A stretch of DNA of 64,000 nt, from NCBI RefSeq assembly GCF_000373585.1, contig NZ_KB891907.1:83472-147471 (forward strand). The letters are read 5' to 3'. The notes beneath the pieces were generated by a model. The model saw only the letters and a program-made list of their open reading frames with translations, searched no databases and was not told where the DNA came from. This DNA comes from Streptomyces sp. MspMP-M5. Lineage in GTDB: Bacteria > Actinomycetota > Actinomycetes > Streptomycetales > Streptomycetaceae. Positions 16,607-25,029 of this stretch are shown piece by piece; the stretch's first letter is position 1, and each line of letters starts with the position of its first letter. Both the position numbers and the translations under genes were made by a program.

Positions 16607-17249
16607 AGATGGGATGAGCGAGGTGAGCGAGTCGTCCGCCGGCTCTCCCGAGCGGTCGTTGGCCGCGAGTGCGCGGCGGGCGCAGATCGTGGAGGCGGCG
16701 ATCGAGACCCTGGCCGAGTGTGGTCACGGGCAGACGACGTTCGCGCGGATCAGACAGCGGGCGGGGATCTCCAGCACCCGATTGATCTCCTACCACTTCG
16801 GCACCAAGGGGGAGTTGATGGACGCCGTCCTGGAAGAGGTCGGGCTGCGCGCGCACCAGGCGATCTCACAGCGCGTCGCGGGCGAGTCTTCGGCGTCCGG
16901 CGCGCTGACGGCCCGGATCGAGGCGCAGGTGGAGTGGGTGGCGCACAACTCGTCCGCGGTGCGGGCGATGTCGGAGATCTGCCGTAACGAGCGGGACGCG
17001 GAGGGCGTGTTGCGCTACGGCGTGGAGGTCACGGCACGGGCGAACGTCGAAGGGCTGGAGCCCATCTTGCGTGCGGGGCAGGAGAGTGGGGAGTTCCGCC
17101 AGTTCGACACGGGGCTGATGGCGCTCACCCTGAAGTCGGCGATCGACGCGGCGATCGTGCGCATGGCGCGTCCGCCGCGCCTGACCCTGGCGCAGTGTGT
17201 GCATGAACTGACCACACTGGCCCATCTCGCCACCAGGAAGGAGTCGTGA
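16596..17249 (+). CDS. TetR-family transcriptional regulator
   Basis: A 217-residue protein. Helix-turn-helix: ARRAQIVEAAIETLAECGHG, TTFARIRQRAGISSTRLISY, HFGTKGELMDAVL, with the recognition helix at ISSTRLISYHF. The C-terminal part is the helical ligand/dimer domain. ATG 16596 has GAGGA 11 bases upstream, while ATG 16614 (MSEVSES) is an alternative clear of the palindrome. It is first in a coupled three-gene operon with a membrane protein and an alpha/beta hydrolase, which are its likely targets. The ligand is unknown. Confidence 0.85.
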   Translation: MRVTDGMSEVSESSAGSPERSLAASARRAQIVEAAIETLAECGHGQTTFARIRQRAGISSTRLISYHFGTKGELMDAVLEEVGLRAHQAISQRVAGESSASGALTARIEAQVEWVAHNSSAVRAMSEICRNERDAEGVLRYGVEVTARANVEGLEPILRAGQESGEFRQFDTGLMALTLKSAIDAAIVRMARPPRLTLAQCVHELTTLAHLATRKES

Positions 17250-17914
17250 CGGCTCGCGCCGGACGCCCCGGGAACCGCCGCCTGTTGTTCCAACTCGTGT
17301 GGGACGTGGGTGCGCCCATCGCCTTGTTCTACGTGCTGCGCGGGCTGGGTGCGAGTACGTTCGTCGCGCTGTTGGCCGGTGCGGTGCTGCCGGTGGTGAC
17401 GGCGGGGGTGTACTGGTTGCGGGACCGACGCTTGGAGGGGATGGCGGCGTTCATGGCGGGGGTGATGCTGCTGGGGACGGTGATCTCGCTGATCAGCGGG
17501 GGCACGCGGTTCATGCTGGCCAGGGACGGTTGGGTGACCGCCGCGGCCGGACTGTGCTTCCTGGGATCGGCATGGACCAGACGCCCGCTGGCCTACCTGG
17601 GGGCACGACCGTTGCTGGAGGGACGGTTCCGCTCCGATGGGACACCGTGGGAGACCCTGTGGGAGAACGAGGCGACCTTCCGGCGCATCTGGCGTATCTC
17701 CACAGTGATTTGGGGCGTCGCCCTGCTCGCCGACGCCGTGGCGCGGGTCGTGATGTCGTACACGCTGCCGGTCGACGTCGTGCCTGGACTCGGTGGTCTG
17801 CTCTGGCCCGCCACGATGGTGCTGCTGCAATTGGTGAACGGCGTCTACTACCGGGCAGCGGGCCTGTGGCGACTGACAGCGGGCTACGGCCCGGGCGGGA
17901 GGCGGACGGCATGA
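17246..17914 (+). CDS. VC0807-like integral membrane protein
   Basis: A 222-residue protein from GTG 17246, overlapping the tetR stop by four bases (GTGA). About six hydrophobic helices are visible (FQLVWDVGAPIALFYVLRGLG, TFVALLAGAVLPVVTAGVYWL, MAAFMAGVMLLGTVISLISGG, WVTAAAGLCFLGSAW, ISTVIWGVALLADAVARVVM, LWPATMVLLQLVNGVYY). The conserved short loop TRRPLAYLGARPLLEG between helices 4 and 5 is typical of the VC0807 family found beside TetR genes in actinobacteria. Function is unknown. Translational coupling ties it to the regulator and the hydrolase. Confidence 0.75.
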   Translation: MTARAGRPGNRRLLFQLVWDVGAPIALFYVLRGLGASTFVALLAGAVLPVVTAGVYWLRDRRLEGMAAFMAGVMLLGTVISLISGGTRFMLARDGWVTAAAGLCFLGSAWTRRPLAYLGARPLLEGRFRSDGTPWETLWENEATFRRIWRISTVIWGVALLADAVARVVMSYTLPVDVVPGLGGLLWPATMVLLQLVNGVYYRAAGLWRLTAGYGPGGRRTA

Positions 17915-18768
17915 TGCTGCACGTTCGTGACCATGGCGGCGACGGCCCGCCGCTGGTTCTGCTGCACGGTGCCGGCCGGTCGCTCGCCGACTGGGATGCG
18001 TCGGCCGCGGTGCTCACCGCGGAGCAGCGTGTCCTGGCCGTCGACCTTCCCGGGCACGGCCGTTCCCCCGACATCTCTTCCTGGGCCGTCTCCGACGTAC
18101 TGCGGAGCATCGAGGACACACTGGAGGCGCATGGGGTACCGGAGGCGATTCCGGTCGGCACCTCGCTCGGTGGGCTGATAGCCGTCGAGTACGCGCGCAG
18201 GCACCGTGACCGCACCCCGGCAGCAGTCGATCTGGACGGCTTCTGGTGGGGGAAGCCCGGCCAGTACCCCGGCTCCGAGCGGGTGGGGGAGCGACTACGG
18301 GCCGCGGCCGGGGCTGTGGCGCCACCTGACTACATCGAGCAGCAGATCACGCATGCCGGGCGGTACGGGATTCCGCCCGAGCGCGCCGAGGCCGCAGCCC
18401 GCGGCGCCGTGCGACCGCTGCCCGATGGCCGCTGGCAGACGCTGCCGGAGCGGACCCCGGCGCTGGAAATGTACGCAGAGCTCGACAGACTTGGGGCGCC
18501 CGGTGTCACCGCCTGGCTGGAAGGGGTGGCATGCCCGCTCCTGCTGGTACAGGCTGGCCGGCCTCAACCGCCGGGGCCCACGGCGGGCTGGTTCGCCGAC
18601 CTCACCGCCCGGTTCGCACGAGGACTCGGCCAAGAACTGGCCGAACTCTCCCGCAACCGGCCGACGATCACAGTCGCCCAGATCGACGCAGGACACCCCA
18701 TGGTCCTGCAAGCCCCCCAAGCAGTGGCGACGCTGATCACCAGATTCGTCCGGGGCCTGCCGGGCTGA
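17911..18768 (+). CDS. Alpha/beta hydrolase
   Basis: A 285-residue protein. ATG 17911 overlaps the previous stop (ATGA) and has GGGAGGCGG upstream. Motifs: oxyanion HGAGRSLADW, LPGHGRSP, nucleophile elbow GTSLGG (Ser85) and C-terminal catalytic His in AGHPMVLQAP. The lid region (about 110-190) is charged and Pro-rich. It has no signal peptide. The operon with TetR and a membrane protein suggests a small-molecule esterase or lactonase used in a regulated response; the substrate is not predictable. Confidence 0.8.
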   Translation: MMLHVRDHGGDGPPLVLLHGAGRSLADWDASAAVLTAEQRVLAVDLPGHGRSPDISSWAVSDVLRSIEDTLEAHGVPEAIPVGTSLGGLIAVEYARRHRDRTPAAVDLDGFWWGKPGQYPGSERVGERLRAAAGAVAPPDYIEQQITHAGRYGIPPERAEAAARGAVRPLPDGRWQTLPERTPALEMYAELDRLGAPGVTAWLEGVACPLLLVQAGRPQPPGPTAGWFADLTARFARGLGQELAELSRNRPTITVAQIDAGHPMVLQAPQAVATLITRFVRGLPG

Positions 18769-19170
18769 GGACGCGTGCAGATAGGCGATTGGGGGCCCCA
18801 CCGTCCAGGATGGCGTCATGGCCGACAAAGCAGGCGTGCGCCACCAGTCCCGCGCGGGAGACCAGCAACGCGGGCAGCGCGGCACGGTGTTACCCGTAGC
18901 GGTCGATCGCGCGCCACCCCGGGGCTGATTGCGACGCTGGCCAGGATGAAGATGTCAGGTTCCGCACGACCCAACTCCAAGCATTCTGGGGCTGCTTGCA
19001 ATTGTGTGGAAGGTTGTAGCGTGGTGCGACACCTGGCATCGGATCTCGACCCCGGACGCCGCGGAGGGCTCGGCACGGCGGGCCGCATGACCCCCGGGAG
19101 TCGATCTGTTTCCCGGCGTAGCGCCGCCGATGCTGACTTTGTGCTGACTTGCTGACCTCGAAATACCCCC
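18769..19170 (+). other. Gene-free stretch
   Basis: No supported gene. Codon bias is incoherent in all frames and composition drops in places (for example GTGTGGAAGGTTGTAGCGTG near 19007). It probably contains rearranged DNA leading into the orphan gene end at 19171. Confidence 0.4.
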
Positions 19171-19346
19171 TGACCTGCAACGATGTCTTGCCGTGCCTCT
19201 TCGGCTTCAACATCCACCGTCGCACCGACGGCACCGTCAGCTTTCCCACCCTCTTCCTCGCCACCTCCGCACACGACATCCCCTTCGAGACCGACCTGTT
19301 CTTCACCAAACCCGCCGCCCTCCCCATCGCCTGGAACCCCGCCTGA
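19171..19346 (+). pseudogene. Orphan 3' end of an unidentified gene
   Basis: In the frame ending at TGA 19344-19346, nearly every codon ends in C or G (CTC TTC GGC TTC AAC ATC and so on). The encoded tail (LFGFNIHRRTDGTVSFPTLF, then ATSAHDIPFETDLFFTKPAA and IAWNPA) looks like a beta-rich domain. No start codon with a ribosome site and no upstream coding segment exists, so this is the severed 3' part of a gene whose identity I cannot name. Confidence 0.4.
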
Positions 19347-19482
19347 CCGCCAACGAGCACCTGGATCAGGGTGCCGAGAACGATGGAGAGCAGGCGTCAC
19401 GTGACGGTGATGTGGGCCGCGGACTTCGCGTAGAGCGGCGCTGCCCAGGTGCGCGGGAGTCTTCGCGGTGTTCGGCGGGCGC

Positions 19483-20199
19483 TCATGACTTGCGGCCTGG
19501 CGAGGCGGAGGAGGGGGACCGTCGTCCGTACTCCGTGGACTTCTCCACCAAGACCTGCTGCGAGGGGTCCCACGCGTAGACGGTGCGGACTTCGTAGCCG
19601 GGCTTCGCCGTGGAGTCGTACTCGATCAGCTTGCCGTCGACCACCTCCATCGACCGTGGAAGACCACCGGCGTTCATGATCCGGTTCACCAGCCCATCCT
19701 TGACCGTGAAGACCCAGATGCGCAGGAGGTCGCGGCCTGCGATGCCGACGATCAGCTCGTCCTTCCCGTCGCCGGTCAGGTCGTGGTATTCAGGGGCCCG
19801 CGCGGGGCAGGCCGCCGGCTTGGCGGCACAGTTGCGGATCTTGTTCTTGATGTCCTGGTCGAAGTCGTAGGGCGAGGCGCCGAGGCGGTCATCGGCGTCG
19901 AGTTGTGCCTGGACGATGGCGAGCATGGGCACTTTCCGGATGTCCCCAGACGGCACCCGGGGCAGTGCGGGCAGGGGCATGGGTGCCTGGCCTCCTTCCG
20001 GGGCCGGAGAGGGCGGCCGCCAGGGCGGGCTGTCCGGCCACAGCTGTACCGGACCGGAGACGGGGGCGGCGTGTCCCGCACTCTTCGGCGCGTCGTCCTG
20101 CGCACACCCGCCCAGCAACGCTGCTGTGCCCAGCATCACGCTTGCCAGAGCCGCTGCTCGTACGGCAGAGGGCGAGTGCGGGTTCCGGTCGGCAGGCAT
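19483..20199 (-). CDS. Secreted lipoprotein with FG-GAP-like segment, hypothetical
   Basis: A 238-residue protein. ATG 20199 has GAAGGAAG. The lipobox is in GTAALLGGC (Cys32), so the protein is membrane-anchored outside. After a Pro-rich linker (about 45-85) comes a folded part containing YHDLTGDGKDELIVGIAGRD, a calcium-loop-like DxTGDGxxE repeat of the FG-GAP type. It continues with strands (LLRIWVFTVKDGLVNRIMNA, YEVRTVYAWDPSQQVLVEKS). It resembles Streptomyces lipoproteins annotated only as hypothetical. No neighbour shares its strand closely, so it is likely monocistronic. Confidence 0.75.
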   Translation of the reverse strand: MPADRNPHSPSAVRAAALASVMLGTAALLGGCAQDDAPKSAGHAAPVSGPVQLWPDSPPWRPPSPAPEGGQAPMPLPALPRVPSGDIRKVPMLAIVQAQLDADDRLGASPYDFDQDIKNKIRNCAAKPAACPARAPEYHDLTGDGKDELIVGIAGRDLLRIWVFTVKDGLVNRIMNAGGLPRSMEVVDGKLIEYDSTAKPGYEVRTVYAWDPSQQVLVEKSTEYGRRSPSSASPGRKS

Positions 20200-20461
20200 C
20201 GAACTTCCTTCGCAGAGAATGGGGTTGGGACATAGGGGCCGCAGATGTCTTCCGTGATCGGATTCGACCGGCTGGCCATGGCCGGGGGCCGGGCTCTTTC
20301 TTACGGCACGAGGGCGTTCTTACGACAAGGGCCCCGCGGCCTCCCGGAGTTCCGGCCGGGCGCCGGTTCGGAGAGGTCCACCTGACGGGAACCGCACTCC
20401 GCCCAACGGTGAGGGAATCCCGGACCGTTCTGGGTGGGCCGCAGCCGCTGGGCGGCGTCGG

Positions 20462-21625
20462 TCATCCGGCGAGTTGTCGTTCGAGCGGTGTGCGGTAGCA
20501 GGGGGTGACGCGGGTGCGGCCCAGGAAGGTGGTCAGGCGCCCGAGTTCGGCGGTGATCGCCGTGCGCGCCTCTCGGCCGGGGTCGGTGAGGAGGTGGTGG
20601 TTGAGGTGGCCGTTGGGGTGTTGGGCCCAGGCGCCGATGATGTGGCCGTTCCACCAGATGGTGGGGCCGATGTTGCCGTTGCGGTCGAACAGGGCTCCGG
20701 TGTGGTCGGGGTCGAGGTACCAGTCGCGGTGGCGCCAGCCCATGGCGGTGGGGTCGAGGCTGGGCAGCAATGCCACTGCGGGTTCCGGGGCGGGGGCGGG
20801 TTCGAGGTCGTCGGGCAGGAGGTAGCCGGTGCCTTCGTCGAGTTCGACGGCCTGGGCTCCGGTCGCGGCGAGGGTCTTGCGCGTGGTGGTGAGGTTCCAG
20901 CCGGTCCACCACTTCAGGTCCTCGACGGTGACCGGTCCGAACGCCGCCAGGTAGTGGCGGGCCAGGGTGGTCATCGCCGTGGCGGCGGGGACTTCCGGCA
21001 GCGGCTGGGCTGGGGCCCAGCGGAACTGCGCCGAGGTCCAGGAGCCGGCCGGGCGGGCGCGCCGGATGCGGCCCTGTGCGGCGAGCACGCCCAGGACCGG
21101 TGTGCTCGCGCGCTGCCGGGACTGGTAGGGCTTGCCGGGGAAGGTGACGATCTGTTCACGCAAGTCGGGTACGTCGGTGGCGAGTTCGGCTGCGGTGGCC
21201 TGGCCGCGGGTTGTGAGGGCGTCGAGGGTGGCCTGCTCCACGGCCGTGTAGCGCCGCTCGTCCCAGCCGAGGGCCTTGGCCAGGGTGGCGAGGGCGTCGG
21301 CGCGGTGGCGGTGGGTGTCTTTGACGGTGGCTGCGTGCACGGCGGGGGCCAGCGCGGCCGGGACGACGAACATCGTGCGGCGCATGCAGCGTATGCGCGC
21401 CAGCTCGGCGGTGTCGTACAGGGCCCGGTCGATGGCGCCGACGGTGGGCGCCTGCATACGGGCCGCCGCGGCAAGGAAGACGGTGGCCGGATCGGTGGCG
21501 TGCAGGGCAACCATGGCGCCGGCCACCTCCTGGGGTGTTGTTGCCCTGCTGGAGGGGGTGAGGAGGTGCCGCCGGACCAGGCGGGCACGGCGTTCGGCGG
21601 CGGTGATGCGGGGCAGAGCGGTCAT
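20462..21625 (-). CDS. Winged-helix DNA-binding protein of the AlkZ/YcaQ-like (HTH_42) family
   Basis: A 387-residue protein, normal length for the family. The N-terminus ERRARLVRRHLLTP leads to VALHATDPATVFLAAAARMQ, the family signature region. Then come IRCMRRTMFVVPAAL, a winged-helix middle (LDALTTRGQATAAELATDVPDL) and the conserved segments YLAAFGPVTVEDLKWWTGW, LLPSLDPTAMGWRHRDWY and ALFDRNGNIGPTIWWNGHIIG near the C-terminus. AlkZ and YcaQ are glycosylases that unhook DNA adducts and crosslinks. Many actinobacterial members are uncharacterised, and the catalytic QxQ/QxD motif is not evident (LHATDP instead), so activity is unproven. It may be last in the TetR-linked unit from 23425. Confidence 0.75.
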   Translation of the reverse strand: MTALPRITAAERRARLVRRHLLTPSSRATTPQEVAGAMVALHATDPATVFLAAAARMQAPTVGAIDRALYDTAELARIRCMRRTMFVVPAALAPAVHAATVKDTHRHRADALATLAKALGWDERRYTAVEQATLDALTTRGQATAAELATDVPDLREQIVTFPGKPYQSRQRASTPVLGVLAAQGRIRRARPAGSWTSAQFRWAPAQPLPEVPAATAMTTLARHYLAAFGPVTVEDLKWWTGWNLTTTRKTLAATGAQAVELDEGTGYLLPDDLEPAPAPEPAVALLPSLDPTAMGWRHRDWYLDPDHTGALFDRNGNIGPTIWWNGHIIGAWAQHPNGHLNHHLLTDPGREARTAITAELGRLTTFLGRTRVTPCYRTPLERQLAG

Positions 21626-21687
21626 ATGCGGTTCCGGGGCCGGGACGTCAACGGGAGCCGTGAATCGTCAGCAGGAGTTGTGAATGG

Positions 21688-22086
21688 TCAGCGGGAGCCG
21701 TGGATGCAAAACGGCTGGCCGGACGGGTCAAGCAGGACGGTCCAGTGCTTACCGCCGGGCTGGTGGCCGGGCTTGGTGGCGCCGAGGTCCAACAGTCGCT
21801 TCTCCGCCGCGTCGACGTCGGTGAACCTCAGGTCCATATGGAAGGGCAGGTCCTTCTCCGGCCAGTTGGGGGCCGTGAAGGACTCGGATGTGTAGAACAG
21901 GTACATCGCCTTGCCGACGTAGAGGGCGAAGGCGACCTCCTTGCCCTGCTCGTCGGGGTACGTCTGGCTGACCTTCGTGCCGAGGGCGGCGGCGTAGAAC
22001 TCGGCCAGCTCGCGTCCGTTGCGGGCCCACATGGCGTGGCAGATGATCTTCCCCGACAGGGCGTTCCCGGAGTTCTCGCTGGGCAT
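21688..22086 (-). CDS. VOC-superfamily (glyoxalase-like) protein
   Basis: A 132-residue protein with the paired beta-alpha-beta-beta-beta modules of VOC proteins. The first half is KIICHAMWARNGRELAEFYAAALG, then VAFALYVGKAMYLFYTSESF; the second is MDLRFTDVDAAEKRLLDLGATK, then HWTVLLDPSGQPFCIHGS. The closing DPSGQPFCI is the classic C-terminal VOC signature. Metal ligands are not obvious in all expected places. It is a likely antibiotic- or metabolite-binding or resistance-type protein; substrate unknown. ATG 22086 has AAGGAA upstream. It is in a same-strand unit with the F420-type reductase and a second VOC gene. Confidence 0.8.
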   Translation of the reverse strand: MPSENSGNALSGKIICHAMWARNGRELAEFYAAALGTKVSQTYPDEQGKEVAFALYVGKAMYLFYTSESFTAPNWPEKDLPFHMDLRFTDVDAAEKRLLDLGATKPGHQPGGKHWTVLLDPSGQPFCIHGSR

Positions 22087-22233
22087 GGTGCATGTTCCTT
22101 GCGGTGGGTTGCGGTGCCTTGGTGCGGTCGGTGGTGACCGTAGGTGGGATATAGGGCGGTGGGTGTCCTAGAGGGCGGGTGCGGGTTGGGTGACGCCCTG
22201 CGCCCGTGCGGTCGCGCCCTGGCGAGGTGCTGG

Positions 22234-22947
22234 TCAGCGGACGACCTTGAGGCCGTGGTGCTCGTGCCCGAGGGCGCGGGTGAGGGCGAGGTAGAGGGGT
22301 TGGAGCATCTCGGTGGCGCGGGCAGTGGTCAGGTCGCCGAGGTCGACGATGTCGCGCCAGCCATAGGTGGCCAGCAGGTCGGTGGTCTGCTGCTTGGCGT
22401 CGGCGTGGTCGCTGCTGAGCAGGACGGTGTGGTCGCCGTCGGCGAGGGCCGTGGGCTCGACCATCACGTGGGCGGCCATGGTGTTGAGCGCCTTGACGAC
22501 CCGGGTTTCGGGGAAGGCGCGCTGGATTTGTTCGGCGAGGCTGTCGCCGCCTACGGGGTCCAGCAAGGGAGCTGGGATGCCCCAGAGGGTGGGCATGGGC
22601 CGGTCGACGGAGGTCATGAAGTCGTTGGGGACGGCGGTGTCGATCAGGGTCTTGCCGGCGAGATGGTCGGCTCCGGCGGCGTGCAGGGCGTCGAGGGTGG
22701 CATGGCCGGCGGTGGCGTTGATCAGCAGGCCCGCGCCCGCTGCGGCGGTGGCGAAGCCGGCGAGACGTACGCCGGGGTGTTGTGTGAGCCAGGGCTGGAT
22801 GGGCGGTGTGCCCATAGTGTCGGGTTCGGTGCGGGCGAGTGTCGCTTCCACGTCGCGGGTGCCGATGGTGACCTGGTGGCCCAGGGTGGTGAGGCGGGCG
22901 GCGTGGGCGCGGCCTACCGCGCCGGTGCCGAGTACGGCTATGTGCAT
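22234..22947 (-). CDS. NADPH-dependent F420 reductase-like oxidoreductase
   Basis: A 237-residue protein opening with a Rossmann fingerprint, IAVLGTGAVGRAHAARLTTLG. This is followed by VTIGTRDVEATLART, matching the NADP-binding half of F420H2:NADP oxidoreductases, where Thr/Arg after the second strand bind the 2'-phosphate. Further family stretches are LLINATAGHATLDAL, KTLIDTAVPNDF, PETRVVKALNTMAAHVM and YGWRDIVDLGDLTTARATEM. Reaction expected: hydride transfer between NADP(H) and F420 or another substrate. ATG 22947 has GAGGA. It lies between two VOC genes and behind an operator shared with a TetR gene. Confidence 0.8.
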   Translation of the reverse strand: MHIAVLGTGAVGRAHAARLTTLGHQVTIGTRDVEATLARTEPDTMGTPPIQPWLTQHPGVRLAGFATAAAGAGLLINATAGHATLDALHAAGADHLAGKTLIDTAVPNDFMTSVDRPMPTLWGIPAPLLDPVGGDSLAEQIQRAFPETRVVKALNTMAAHVMVEPTALADGDHTVLLSSDHADAKQQTTDLLATYGWRDIVDLGDLTTARATEMLQPLYLALTRALGHEHHGLKVVR

Positions 22948-23038
22948 GTCGAGATCCTCGTAGTGGTGGAGGCAGGGGCGGTGGCGTGACCGCCCCTGCC
23001 ACGAGTTCGGGGTGTCCGGGTGGGCGCGCTGGGGGTGG

Positions 23039-23425
23039 TCACCACTCCTGGCGCTGGGTGACGCCGACGACGTAGCCGTTGGGGTCGGTGAAGTAGAAGA
23101 GCTTCTGCCCGTGGGACTCGAACGGTTCCTTGACCACCTTGACCAGAGGGCGGACTTTCTCCACGTAGGCGTCGAAGTCGTCGACGGCGAGGTAGAACAT
23201 GCCGAACGCGCCGATGGGGGTGTCCTTCAGCACCGGCAGCCAGTTCCGCAGGTCCTCGTCCTTGTTGACCATCAGAGCGAACTCGCCCTCGAAGAGCAGC
23301 AGACGGATGTCGTCTTCCTGGCTCGGGTCGGCGGGCAGCGCGGTGAAACCGATCTGCTCGTAGAAGTCACAGGCCGCCTGGGTGTCCGGCACGCCGAGGC
23401 AGGGGGAAATGCGGGGGGCCTTCAT
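23039..23425 (-). CDS. VOC-superfamily (bleomycin-resistance-like) protein, first gene of a TetR-controlled unit
   Basis: A 128-residue protein. Start ATG 23425 (MKAPRISPCLGV) has AAGGAG 8 bases upstream; the frame extends to 23464 without a ribosome site. VOC motifs: SPCLGVPDTQAACDFYEQIGF at the N-terminus and GQKLFYFTDPNGYVVGVTQ at the C-terminus (FTDPNGY signature). The middle, GMFYLAVDDFDAYVEKVRPL, is the second module's first strand and helix. It is probably a binding or isomerase-type protein. It heads the leftward unit; the palindrome at 23581-23597 lies about 155 bases upstream of its start. Confidence 0.8.
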   Translation of the reverse strand: MKAPRISPCLGVPDTQAACDFYEQIGFTALPADPSQEDDIRLLLFEGEFALMVNKDEDLRNWLPVLKDTPIGAFGMFYLAVDDFDAYVEKVRPLVKVVKEPFESHGQKLFYFTDPNGYVVGVTQRQEW

Positions 23426-23580
23426 CAGGGTCACTCCTTGGGAGAAATGGCGGAACATCGACACGAAGATCCGGTGCGCCCACGTCCCGCGTAGGGGATC
23501 CGGGCGGGAAGGGCTTCCCTTCCCCGGGAACTGTTCCGATCTGTTCCACGACGGGGAGCCTTTCGCTCACCTCCAGAACC

Positions 23581-23597
23581 AGTACATTAGTACTGTA
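23581..23597. promoter_or_regulatory. TetR operator, copy 1 (upstream of the VOC unit)
   Basis: AGTACATTAGTACTGTA. It is partly palindromic (AGTAC...GTACT) and matches the reverse complement of the site at 23752-23768 in 15 of 17 bases. It lies in the promoter region of the leftward VOC/F420-reductase unit. Confidence 0.65.
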
Positions 23598-23751
23598 AGC
23601 GCCGCTCGATGGAGGCGCAACAGGGGCAGGCGGGCGAGCGCCACCTCGCCTGGACGCCCTGGAGTCCAGTGGGGGTGGTGATTGTGGGGGTGTGAGCTGC
23701 GTAGACGTCGCTTATCACGCTCGACGCCATCACGCCAGGTTCGTTAAGATG

Positions 23752-23768
23752 TACAGTACGTATGTACT
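23752..23768. promoter_or_regulatory. TetR operator, copy 2 (upstream of tetR)
   Basis: TACAGTACGTATGTACT, inverted relative to copy 1 (AGTACATACGTACTGTA on the minus strand). It lies 31 bases before the TetR start, fitting autorepression. Confidence 0.65.
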
Positions 23769-23798
23769 TGAAGGTGGTCCGAGGGAGAAGGAGACGAC

Positions 23799-24389
23799 AT
23801 GGCCGGCAAGCCTGCTCCGGCGGGGCGGCGGCGCCGTGACCCGCAGCGCAGGATCGAGGAGATCGCCGCGGCCACGGAGAAGGTGATCGCCGAGCGCGGC
23901 ATCGAAGGGCTGACCCATCGCGCCGTCGCCGAAGTGGCCAGTGTCCCCCTGGGGGCGACCACGTACCACTTCGCCACCAAGGACGATCTGATCACCGCAG
24001 CCCTGCAGCGGTCAGTGGACCAGTTCGCCGCCTATCTCGACGACTGGGTCGCCCAGCGCCCCGACCTCACCCACGACCAGCTGACTGTGCTGCTCACCGA
24101 CGTCCTCATGGGCTGCTTCGGCCCACAGCGAGCACAGCAGGTGACGGAGTTCGAGCTCTACCTCGCCGCCCTGCGCCGCCCCGCCCTGCGTGCGATCGCC
24201 GACCGCTACGTCGAACTGACCGTCCACGCCCTGGCCCACTACACCGACCCGGTCACCGCCACCGCAGCAGCAGCCGCCATGAACGGCCTCACCCTGCGCG
24301 GCCTGGCCGGCACCGAAACCCCCTCCCGTGCAGACGTAGAAGCCGTCATGCGCCGCATCCTCACCCCCAACCCGGCCATGAAGGGCTGA
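23799..24389 (+). CDS. TetR-family regulator of the adjacent VOC/reductase unit
   Basis: A 196-residue protein. The helix-turn-helix region is IEEIAAATEKVIAERGIEG, THRAVAEVASVPLGATTYH, FATKDDLITAAL. The C-terminal helical domain carries TEFELYLAALRRPALRAIADRY, the TetR_C-type pattern. ATG 23799 follows GAAGGAG. It is divergent from the VOC gene at 23425, and near-identical palindromes lie in front of both genes, so it very likely represses itself and the leftward unit. The effector could be a small electrophile handled by VOC or F420 enzymes; that is inference. Confidence 0.85.
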   Translation: MAGKPAPAGRRRRDPQRRIEEIAAATEKVIAERGIEGLTHRAVAEVASVPLGATTYHFATKDDLITAALQRSVDQFAAYLDDWVAQRPDLTHDQLTVLLTDVLMGCFGPQRAQQVTEFELYLAALRRPALRAIADRYVELTVHALAHYTDPVTATAAAAAMNGLTLRGLAGTETPSRADVEAVMRRILTPNPAMKG

Positions 24390-24633
24390 AAGGTTTTCCC
24401 GGAGGCCGCCTGCGAACAGGGGCTGTGCCTGCACGATTCCGATGCCTTCGCCGACGTCCACCTGGTGACCACGGCCCGCTACAGCGAGGTCGCCACCCTG
24501 CATGAACGCCGGTGTGAGAGGACGGCCTGTGCCGGAGGGCGGCAGCTGGCCACGTAGGCTGCGGGCCCTGGTAGCGGTGCCACCCACCAACGAGACACGC
24601 CTCATACCGGCAGAGCGCGGTAGGAGAACAAGC
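24390..24633 (+). other. Short coding-like scrap between convergent genes
   Basis: A stretch near 24405-24520 reads with strong codon bias (CEQGLCLHDSDAFADVHLV, then TTARYSEVATLHERR) but has no start or ribosome site and ends abruptly. It looks like debris of a lost gene. Identity unknown. Confidence 0.3.
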
Positions 24634-25029
24634 TCAGCGCGTGAGCACACACCCAACCGCGACGCCGAGGAAGAGCATGCCTCCGAAGAACAGGCCGACG
24701 ATCCGAGAGAGGCGGTACTTCCGGGTGAATACCCTGGCGCTTTCCGGCCGTTCGGGCAGGTAGGCGACCGGTACATGGGTTCCGAGGGCCAGCCCCGTCC
24801 CCGTCGCGGCGGGCCGGAACCTGACGGGTCGGCCCTGCCGGTCGGTGAACTCGATGACCGGCGTCGAATAATCGTCCGCCGACGTGTGCTCCTGGTCCAC
24901 CACCACCCCCTCGGCGTACAGCCCGTAGCGGCCCAGCCGCATCTGCAGCCGTGCCTCCCGGGCGCCAGCCCACAGACTCACCAGGCCCGCCAATACGGCG
25001 AGCCCGATACCGATCGTCTCACCCATCAT
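24634..25029 (-). CDS. DUF3592-like membrane protein
   Basis: A 131-residue protein. Start taken at ATG 25029/25026 (MMGETIGIG); the frame upstream is Arg/Pro-rich shadow. One N-terminal membrane helix (IGIGLAVLAGLVSLWAGA) is followed by an external or periplasm-like beta domain of about 70 residues. This contains GLYAEGVVVDQEHTS, STPVIEFTDRQGRPVRFRPA and GTHVPVAYLPERPESARVF, then a C-terminal helix (IVGLFFGGMLFLGVAVGCVL). The pattern GxVV...PVVxFxDxxG...V.YxPxxPxxAR is that of DUF3592. Function unknown; no operon partner. Confidence 0.75.
   Translation of the reverse strand: MMGETIGIGLAVLAGLVSLWAGAREARLQMRLGRYGLYAEGVVVDQEHTSADDYSTPVIEFTDRQGRPVRFRPAATGTGLALGTHVPVAYLPERPESARVFTRKYRLSRIVGLFFGGMLFLGVAVGCVLTR

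Noticed and set aside
20474..21895. 473-codon open frame on the plus strand
   Set aside because: Gly/Val-rich shadow of the AlkZ-like and VOC genes, which have clear family motifs on the minus strand.
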